64,000 nucleotides of DNA, taken from NCBI GenBank assembly GCA_030603565.1, contig JAUVXM010000002.1, positions 18,634 through 82,633 on the forward strand. Direction: 5' to 3'. Position 1 is the first letter of the stretch. The number at the start of each line of letters is the position of its first letter. This DNA is from Candidatus Aminicenantota bacterium. GTDB lineage: Bacteria > Acidobacteriota > Aminicenantia > Aminicenantales > Aminicenantaceae. The notes below the pieces were generated by a model, which saw only the letters and a list, made by a program, of their open reading frames with translations, was not told the DNA's origin and ran no database searches. The position numbers were made by a program, and so were the translations under genes. This document shows, piece by piece, positions 57,295-64,000 of this stretch.

Positions 57295-57439
57295 AACCAG
57301 GAACGCCAGGGAAAATCAGTTGGCAGTTTGCATAAGGCAGTGGTTTTAACTATTTTCCATTTACCATTTTCTATTTACAGATTTTTAATAATAGAACAAT
57401 GAAGCAATGAAACAATGGAGCAATAATCCTTTATATAGT

Positions 57440-57664
57440 TCAAGTCAACATCAGGGTTTGATGTGCCAACCCAAGTAACCCCTGAACAGGAACCCCAAAG
57501 GGACAGGCTTTTTCACAGTACCCGGCACAGTCTTTACATAAATCAGCTCTGCTTGAAGGAAGGGAAGCATATTTCTGCATCGCACTTTTTTCCCTCCCCT
57601 GAGTAGTAAAATAATAGTTATAACGCAAAGGTTTATATATCCACTTGAGAGAGCCTGCAATCAC
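57440..57664 (-). pseudogene. C-terminal remnant of 4Fe-4S aldo/keto reductase
   Basis: SAMQKYASLPSSRADLCKDCAGYCEKACPFGVPVQGLLGLAHQTL; N-terminal barrel absent. Confidence 0.7.
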
Positions 57665-57851
57665 CCCATAAGAGCTCGTTTACCCCAGGAGATTGGAGGA
57701 TTTAGAAAGCATTTTGTTTTAAGCCACATAACCGTAGTTTCATGTATTTTAAGCTGATTATTTAGACTATTTAAAGAACGATCGGCTGTAAGGAGGGGCT
57801 GAATTGGAAACAGTTTGGCCCCTTTTTTTATGGAGGGAAGGATAGAGAAGA

Positions 57852-58310
57852 ATGAAAACTATAAAACAGGTTGAACTGTATGAATTAAATTTATTGAGAA
57901 ATGGCAATTTAGACCTCTTGAAAATCATTGTGGGTGCTCCAATGGTTGTAAAAATTATTAGAGCTTTCATGGACGAGAGCAAAGAGATTCGTACTATAAA
58001 AATCCCATCCAGAAAACAATTAAAAAAAGCACAGTTTCGGGAGCATATCTATAATCAAGTTAAAGCAAAATTGGCTGGCAAATTAGACAAAACTTTTAGG
58101 GAGATCGGAGAGGCTAACCAGCAGCTTCCCGGCTGGAAAATGAAACAAATATATGAGCTGGAAAACGCGAAAAGAAAAAAACAGAAAAAATGGGGTAGGA
58201 AAGCTGTTGCAGCAAGGATGCTTGAGAAACGTATTGAAGTTGAAAATGAGTTTGAAGACTTGTACAAACATAAACCCAGACAGCGGTCAATAAAGAGCGC
58301 ATTCAAATAA
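57852..58310 (+). CDS. phage-region hypothetical protein
   Basis: 152-aa ORF, Lys-rich, RBS ggagggaagg upstream. Confidence 0.65.
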   Translation: MKTIKQVELYELNLLRNGNLDLLKIIVGAPMVVKIIRAFMDESKEIRTIKIPSRKQLKKAQFREHIYNQVKAKLAGKLDKTFREIGEANQQLPGWKMKQIYELENAKRKKQKKWGRKAVAARMLEKRIEVENEFEDLYKHKPRQRSIKSAFK

Positions 58311-58439
58311 ATTTAAAATATTTTTAACTTTTAGATAACAAAGAAGTTATAGCAAAAAGGGGACTCAAAATTTATAGGTTTTTATAAAAACTGTGCCTAA
58401 AACGCTATACATATTTAAGTGAGGCATAAAGGAGACAAA

Positions 58440-59675
58440 ATGAAACAGCCACAAGTTTTTTTAGAATATCAGAAGCCAGGCCAGATCAATATTATCAAAG
58501 AAAATATCAATGAAAAGACTGGTGAAAAATCTTTGACAGTATCGGCAGTTTGGCAGGTTGCAGGAAAGATAAATAAAAATAGGAGATTATATCCCACAGC
58601 ATTGCTAAAGCGGGAAGTGGAAAAAGTTGAAGCAAAGATAAAATCTGGTGAAACTGTTTGGGGAGCGCAAATGCATCCCAGAAAAGGGATCGAGGAAACG
58701 GGAGACATAAGCCATAAATGGAATTCAGTCTCTATAGATGAAAAAACGGGCATCTGTACAGGTCAGCTAACCGTCCTCCCGACTAGCTCTGGCCGCGATA
58801 TTCAGGTTTTGCTCCAGGCGGGGAGATTGGGGATAAGTTCGAGGGGAAATGGAACGGTTGTAAAAAAGTCAAAAAAGGTAGAAGGAAAAGAGGAAGAATA
58901 TCTAGAAGTCCAGCCCGACTATAGCTTGCAAACGCCTGGTGATTTCGTACCCTCACCTAGCGTGAGTTTGGCAGCTGCAACAGTAAATGAGGAGCTTCAG
59001 ATATTGGAAAATAAACTTAATGATGTAGAAACTAAAGAGGAACATTTTACAGAATGGAATGAATCATTAAAAGTAGAGGCTTCTGGTGCTAGCCCTATAG
59101 AATGCGCTTGGGATTATGAAGTAAAAGCAGGCACATTTGAGGGAACATTTGATAAGTATAAAAATATAAAACGAGCAGAGAATTTCATGGACAAGATAGT
59201 CGAGATGTACGAAGAAGAAGTCAAGATTGGCAGCATGGAAAAAGGATCATTAGAGGAATATCTTAATGAATTTTATGATAACGAGCGGAAGGTAGAAACA
59301 GAACATCAGAAGGCATTAAAAGATAGGTTAGATGAAGAGCTGGCAAAGGACAAGTACAGCCTTTATAAGCCCCTTATTGAGGCAAAGCTTATGGATGAAT
59401 CTGGCAAGGTTATTTTTGTTGAAACGGTTGAGGAAATATCAGCAAAAGTAGAGGAACTTCATAACGAATATTCGAAGATAACTGCCACCGTAGAAAAAGC
59501 AAAAATTGAAGCGTCTGGATTAAAAGAGAAAGGCCATATTGAGAATCCAGAAGATGAGGAAGAAAGGCAAAAGGACTTAAAGGAAAAGAATGCCCTCTTT
59601 CAAGAAGCCCGGAAAGCAGGATTTAAAGGAAACTTAGATGAGTGGCAGGAGATGGTCAATAAGGTTGCTGAGTAA
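58440..59675 (+). CDS. phage prohead protease/scaffold-like protein (S80/T4 gp21-like N-terminus)
   Basis: NKNRRLYPTALLKREVEK..GAQMHPRKGIEETGDISHKW; charged C-terminal half; start moved to MKQPQ after aaaggag. Confidence 0.7.
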   Translation: MKQPQVFLEYQKPGQINIIKENINEKTGEKSLTVSAVWQVAGKINKNRRLYPTALLKREVEKVEAKIKSGETVWGAQMHPRKGIEETGDISHKWNSVSIDEKTGICTGQLTVLPTSSGRDIQVLLQAGRLGISSRGNGTVVKKSKKVEGKEEEYLEVQPDYSLQTPGDFVPSPSVSLAAATVNEELQILENKLNDVETKEEHFTEWNESLKVEASGASPIECAWDYEVKAGTFEGTFDKYKNIKRAENFMDKIVEMYEEEVKIGSMEKGSLEEYLNEFYDNERKVETEHQKALKDRLDEELAKDKYSLYKPLIEAKLMDESGKVIFVETVEEISAKVEELHNEYSKITATVEKAKIEASGLKEKGHIENPEDEEERQKDLKEKNALFQEARKAGFKGNLDEWQEMVNKVAE

Positions 59676-59866
59676 GGCAGCAATACCTCTTTGTCTATAG
59701 AACGGCCTGCACGTAAGCCTGTGTAAGGCATAATTATTTGGAACTAAGGGGAGAGTAAGGGGATACATAGAGAGGGGGAAGCAAAAGGGGACAAATAGGA
59801 GGATTTTAAGCCAGCACCACAAAAAGGGACGGCTGGATTTCAAACATTAGTAGGAAACAGAATAAT

Positions 59867-61096
59867 ATGTTTACTCAAATACAGGGCTTTTTAGAGGCCC
59901 AGAAAAAACGGCTGTTAAAACTGGATGAAGCGGATGAATCAACTGGCTATTTAACTAAAAGAGAGTTCGAAGGCGGCGATTTTACAGCAATGGATAAGTC
60001 GGGACGGAAAATCGGTTTAATGGAAATGCTGTATTCAAACACTATAGAATGGATTATGGCAGCCGGGACGAAGAATCTATATCAGGAATTTCAGAAGTTA
60101 TCAGCACCTGGAGTTTTGACCGAAGCTACATCAAGTTCATCAAACATCCAAACTTTTACGACAGCACTACTTCCAGCAGTGAGACGGATTTATAACAATT
60201 TGATCGCGAGGGACTTAATTTCGGTACAAAGTTTACCCGGGCCTGCAGGATATATTTATTGGATTGACCGACTTTTTGCAGACGCACATGGGACAATTTC
60301 TGCTGACGATCGTGTTGATCAGAATCAAGATGAAACCAGTTATGGCACAAGCTCAGAAGGCGGAGCAATTCGTGGAATCGACTTCAAAGTTAGCAGCAAA
60401 AAAGTTGAAACTATAAACAAAAAAGTCTTAGGAAATTGGTCACTGGAAGCTGAGCAGGATTTAAGAGCGCAGTGGCACATGGATTTGGAGGGCGAAATTT
60501 CAACCGCCCTGGCAGATGTTTTGGCTATGGAAATGGATAGGATGGTGATAAATGATTTATCAAATGGAGCTGGCGCAGGAAACGTAAACTGGAGCAAGAA
60601 TCCCCCATCAGGCGACACAACTACCAGTGCAAAAAAAGATTATTATTCGACACTTTATTGGGCAATTTGCGAGGCTGGAAGTAAGGTCTATGCGGCAAAG
60701 AGAATGACCCCCACGTGGTTACTTTGCAACGCTGAAACTTTTTATTTACTGGAAAGATTAGAAAACTTTTCGGCGGAAGGAATTGAGAATCAAGAGGCTG
60801 CAGTTTCTCGCCGATTTGTGGGAACTTTGAACCGCAAATATCATTGCTACGTTGACCCGGATTTTACCGACAACCGTATTTTAGTTGGTATAAGGTCTCT
60901 TAATGATTGGCGTTATGCCATCGGGTACCTCGGAATTTATATTCCATTATTTTTAAGCCCAAAGTACACAGCAAGTAGCGACTTTTCTGCAATATATAAA
61001 GGTGCCCAAAGTAGGTTCGCACATGGTGTGATCCCGGATTCGAGCACAGAAACAAGTACTTCAGGCGTTGCGACTGTTACGATAACGAGCAGTTAA
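59867..61096 (+). CDS. phage major capsid protein (T4 gp23-like)
   Basis: TFTTALLPAVRRIYNNLIARDLISVQSLPGPAGYIYWID; position after protease. Confidence 0.75.
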   Translation: MFTQIQGFLEAQKKRLLKLDEADESTGYLTKREFEGGDFTAMDKSGRKIGLMEMLYSNTIEWIMAAGTKNLYQEFQKLSAPGVLTEATSSSSNIQTFTTALLPAVRRIYNNLIARDLISVQSLPGPAGYIYWIDRLFADAHGTISADDRVDQNQDETSYGTSSEGGAIRGIDFKVSSKKVETINKKVLGNWSLEAEQDLRAQWHMDLEGEISTALADVLAMEMDRMVINDLSNGAGAGNVNWSKNPPSGDTTTSAKKDYYSTLYWAICEAGSKVYAAKRMTPTWLLCNAETFYLLERLENFSAEGIENQEAAVSRRFVGTLNRKYHCYVDPDFTDNRILVGIRSLNDWRYAIGYLGIYIPLFLSPKYTASSDFSAIYKGAQSRFAHGVIPDSSTETSTSGVATVTITSS

Positions 61097-61141
61097 GGAC
61101 AGAAATAAAGCTTCTCTTTAAGAAGTTTTCTCTTTTAATTC

Positions 61142-61182
61142 GGAGGGTAGTGGTTTTTAATTCTTTTCTTCCATTGCCCTCC
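61142..61182 (+). promoter_or_regulatory. RNA hairpin after the capsid gene
   Basis: GGAGGGTAGTGG / CCATTGCCCTCC: 12 bp in RNA including two G-U pairs. Confidence 0.65.
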
Positions 61183-61383
61183 ACCAAATTTAAAAGGGGT
61201 TTATACTATAGAAATGCCGTGGAACAGGAAGTTTTTACCCTACTTGAGAGGCTGAGTTTTAAATGGATGTTGTTAGAGGATGATAAAAAGATGTCAGAAA
61301 AAATAAAGGAGGTCTTAAAGATGGAATTAACTAAAAGAATTCTAGACTGTTTGGAGAAAATAAAATGGCTGAAAAAAGATTAG
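61150..61383 (+). CDS. small phage hypothetical protein; start uncertain
   Basis: 77-aa ORF starting inside the hairpin; a later start (MSEKIKEVLKM) is plausible. Confidence 0.4.
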   Translation: MVFNSFLPLPSTKFKRGLYYRNAVEQEVFTLLERLSFKWMLLEDDKKMSEKIKEVLKMELTKRILDCLEKIKWLKKD

Positions 61384-61763
61384 CTGTAAAGATTAAAAGG
61401 GGGCGGCCAGCAATCCATGGTGGTTATAGTTTTCTGATTAAAGGTGAGCTGCCAGAAAATAAAGGGTATATTTTAGAATACTTGACGGCAGCAAGGCAAG
61501 GATTAATCCAAGATTTGGGCCCCAAAGAGGCAGATTTATCAACAGCTCAGATTATTTTGATAGACCGAATTACCAGCAAATTGGGAATAATCAGATGCAT
61601 CGAGGAGCATATCAGAAAGGGCACCGTCCTGGCTGATAATGATCTTCAGCCTTCTTTGAAAGCCTCATATTTGAGTTATAATAATTCACTCAGAACAGAC
61701 TTAGTGGCATTAGGGCTGAAGGTAGAAAAAAAAGAGAAAATAAAATATCTCGAAGACATGTAA
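61365..61763 (+). CDS. phage protein, possible small terminase-like
   Basis: 132 aa directly upstream of the large terminase. Confidence 0.6.
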   Translation: MAEKRLAVKIKRGRPAIHGGYSFLIKGELPENKGYILEYLTAARQGLIQDLGPKEADLSTAQIILIDRITSKLGIIRCIEEHIRKGTVLADNDLQPSLKASYLSYNNSLRTDLVALGLKVEKKEKIKYLEDM

Positions 61764-61764
61764 A

Positions 61765-63414
61765 ATGAATATTATTGAAGCACTGAATGATAAAAACCTT
61801 TTCAAAAACTACCTCACAAATTTGACGACATGGGGATCGTGGCAAGTCTATTTAAAAGCCTTGTTTGGGCTGCCGATGTCAAAGGAGGAAATAAAGATTT
61901 ATAAGCATTGTACAGGTAATAAAAAGCCTCCGGAATCACCGAGTAAGACAAGTTATGTATTATCAGGAAGAAGGTCTGGTAAAAGCACTATATCAGCTCT
62001 AATATCTGTTTATTTAGCAGTCTCGCGGGATTGGTCAAAGGTATTATCACCGGGAGAGATGGGATTTGTATTTTTGATAGCTGAAAGCAGGGATCAGGCG
62101 ATGATTCTCAAGCGGTATGTGTCGGGGATTATCAATTCTGCTCCAGGTCTCCGGAGTTTAGTAAAACGAGAGCTGGCCTGGGAGATTGAGTTAAATAATA
62201 GCATTACTATAGCGGTTAGGACAAAGAATTTCAGGACCTTGAGAGGCTTTACCGTCGTGGGGGCTGTGCTGGAGGAACTAGCGTTTTGGAGGTCTGAGGA
62301 AAGTGCAAATCCTGACGTTGAGGTGCTGACAGCCATTAAGCCAGCAATGCTGACAGTCAAGGACAGCATGCTGATAGGGATTAGCTCAGTTTATGCCAAA
62401 CGTGGGCTGTTATACGATCAATATAAGCGATATTTTGGCAAGTCAAAAGGGCCTCTGGTGTGGAAAAGTACAACGCTGGATATGAATCCTATAGTAGATA
62501 AATCAGAGATTGAGGCGGGGTTGAAAACAGACCCAGCAAAATACAAGGCTGAATATCTGAGCGAGTTTCGAGGGGACATTGAAAATTATCTTGGTATTGA
62601 AGATATTGAGAAAATAATAGAAGCTGGCATAAATCAAAGAGGCTATAATTCGGCATTTAACTATATGGCACATTGTGATCCATCGGGGGGCCGGGTAGAC
62701 AGCATGACTTTGGGAATATCTCATCCTGAGGGAGATAAAGTAGTTTTAGATAGGATTATTGAAAGGAAACCACCGTTTAGCCCGGAGGAAGTAGTTAGAG
62801 ATTTTGCTGATCTTTTAAGGCAATATAGGGTTTCAACTATAAAAAGCGATCGTTATGCCGGGGCCTGGGTCGAGGAGGCTTTTAGAAGGCACAATATAAT
62901 GGTTAAGTATAGTGAGTTATCAGCCAGCCAGATTTATGAAGCTTTTATCCCTATAGTGATGAATGAGAAGGCAATTTTATTGGATAACAGCAGGCTGAAG
63001 ATGCAGCTTTCAAATCTGGAAAGGAAAACACGTGCTGGAGGTAAAGACGTTATAGATCATCCTTCAGGATCGCATGACGACATGGCTGTAGCTTGTGCAG
63101 GGGCATTATTATCAGCTCAAGGGGAGGCTCGTCCCAGTGACCTAGAATTGGCACTTAGACTGCCACACAAAGCCGGACAATCGGTTGCACACTTTTTGAG
63201 GCTTCAGAAGGAGGTAGGGGAGCAAAGGAAGCAGGCTAAAATAGTGGAAAAGAGGAAAAAGGAGCAGACGAGAAAGTTGAGTAAATCACAGCAAGATAGA
63301 ATAGCCCGGGAGGAGGCATTTCATGAGAAGTGGAAAAATTCAACTAACAATGAGGCAATGTTGCGGGACTGGATGGAACAGGAATGTGGCCCACTTGGAC
63401 GATTCATTGATTAA
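61765..63414 (+). CDS. phage terminase large subunit
   Basis: SGRRSGKSTISAL (Walker A), VGAVLEELAFWRSEE, nuclease-type HCDPSGG and HDDMAVACAGAL. Confidence 0.9.
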   Translation: MNIIEALNDKNLFKNYLTNLTTWGSWQVYLKALFGLPMSKEEIKIYKHCTGNKKPPESPSKTSYVLSGRRSGKSTISALISVYLAVSRDWSKVLSPGEMGFVFLIAESRDQAMILKRYVSGIINSAPGLRSLVKRELAWEIELNNSITIAVRTKNFRTLRGFTVVGAVLEELAFWRSEESANPDVEVLTAIKPAMLTVKDSMLIGISSVYAKRGLLYDQYKRYFGKSKGPLVWKSTTLDMNPIVDKSEIEAGLKTDPAKYKAEYLSEFRGDIENYLGIEDIEKIIEAGINQRGYNSAFNYMAHCDPSGGRVDSMTLGISHPEGDKVVLDRIIERKPPFSPEEVVRDFADLLRQYRVSTIKSDRYAGAWVEEAFRRHNIMVKYSELSASQIYEAFIPIVMNEKAILLDNSRLKMQLSNLERKTRAGGKDVIDHPSGSHDDMAVACAGALLSAQGEARPSDLELALRLPHKAGQSVAHFLRLQKEVGEQRKQAKIVEKRKKEQTRKLSKSQQDRIAREEAFHEKWKNSTNNEAMLRDWMEQECGPLGRFID

Positions 63415-63579
63415 GGAGGAGTTTGTTTGGATATTGGTAGGAGATTCCCAATATTCCTAATTTTATTTGTGTATATATTTTCTAAGGTAATGTGGGAAGT
63501 TAGTTTTCTCTATTAGGCTGGCTTCCCTCTATTGCCACTTATTGGAGGATTTGAAATTCTAAGCTAGGATATAAAATAT

Positions 63580-63683
63580 GCCGGGCAGGATCAAGAAATC
63601 AAAAATAATAAATAAGGGGGAGCACCATACCACCTTTGTACCTGCCCGGCAGCAAGTCAAAATATTTGGTGCTTCCCCATATT
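63580..63683 (+). other. Interleaved inverted repeats (pseudoknot-compatible)
   Basis: GCCGGGCAGG 63580-63589 with CCTGCCCGGC 63641-63650; AATAAGGGGGAGCACCA 63611-63627 with TGGTGCTTCCCCATATT 63667-63683. Confidence 0.8.
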
Positions 63684-63741
63684 ATATAGTAAAGGAGGGA
63701 AAGAGGAAAACGATGGAAAATAACTATAAAGGAGGGTTAAA

Positions 63742-64000
63742 ATGAGTAAAGCAAAAAAGAGCAGCAATATCATCGAAAGGAATAATCTAAAGTTTCAAGG
63801 AAGGAAAACTTTTATTTGTTATGGAGTTCGGGGTGCTGAGTGTCTGGATAAGCAGATATACATGGATCTAGAAGATGCAACAGTTAGAACATTAATGGAT
63901 ATAAATCCACATGACAAAGAGAGAAGATACAACACAGAATCAGCTCGATGGAATAGTCAGGCCTATGCAATCTATTGTTTTATAAGAACTCTTCTTAAAA
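63742..64000 (+). CDS. phage hypothetical protein, 3' end outside window
   Basis: Frame open from ATG at 63742 (RBS ggaggg) to the window end: MSKAKKSSNIIERNNLKFQGRKTFICYG...; not in the supplied ORF list. Confidence 0.7.
   Translation, partial: MSKAKKSSNIIERNNLKFQGRKTFICYGVRGAECLDKQIYMDLEDATVRTLMDINPHDKERRYNTESARWNSQAYAIYCFIRTLLK

Noticed and set aside
61150-61200. ATG-less start of ORF 61150 as a confident gene start
   Set aside because: It begins inside a hairpin without a Shine-Dalgarno; only a low-confidence CDS was kept.
1-64000. CRISPR arrays, rRNA and tRNA genes
   Set aside because: No regularly spaced direct repeats with unique spacers were seen, and no tRNA or rRNA sequence was recognised by eye; a tRNAscan-SE/Infernal run would be decisive.

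Overview
AT-rich bacterial chromosome segment, about 57.4 kb, followed by about 6 kb of phage structural and packaging genes at the right end. The lineage cannot be fixed from sequence alone; the mix of M56-TonB, DUF1302, GH127/GH172 and class III RNR genes would suit an anaerobic Acidobacteriota/Aminicenantota-like organism, but this is a guess. Recognisable content includes an RND (MMPL) exporter with LolA-like and DUF1302 partners, GH127 and GH172 glycosidases, an M6-like metalloprotease, a class A beta-lactamase-like hydrolase, an acyl-CoA synthetase, a BlaI/M56 regulator pair with tandem TonB C-terminal domains, an RHH/PIN toxin-antitoxin pair, PgsB/PgsC, M28 peptidase, a two-antiporter + EIIA + PII-like operon, an MNT/HEPN pair, a RAYT-type Y1 transposase, an NtrC-type two-component system with an orphan peptide-binding protein, a class III RNR operon (nrdD, glutaredoxin-like, nrdG, dut), and a phage protease/capsid/terminase block. 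The least explained signal is a dispersed intergenic repeat family with two distinguishable arms (YTARCCTGRATTATTCACGAGTCGAGG and YTARCCTGAMCTATTCATAAAAAATGGCGATG). It occurs as a 259-bp element, a 75-bp internal-deletion form and roughly 40-bp hairpins, and some copies appear to supply start or stop codons to neighbouring genes. Other points: a microhomology-deleted relic of the resident PIN toxin, a duplicated pgsC 3' end whose differences are all synonymous, twin NrdR-like boxes, a BlaI-type dyad filling a promoter spacer, and interleaved (pseudoknot-compatible) inverted repeats in the phage region. No rRNA, tRNA or CRISPR array was recognised. All homology calls are from motif recognition by eye; no database search was run.
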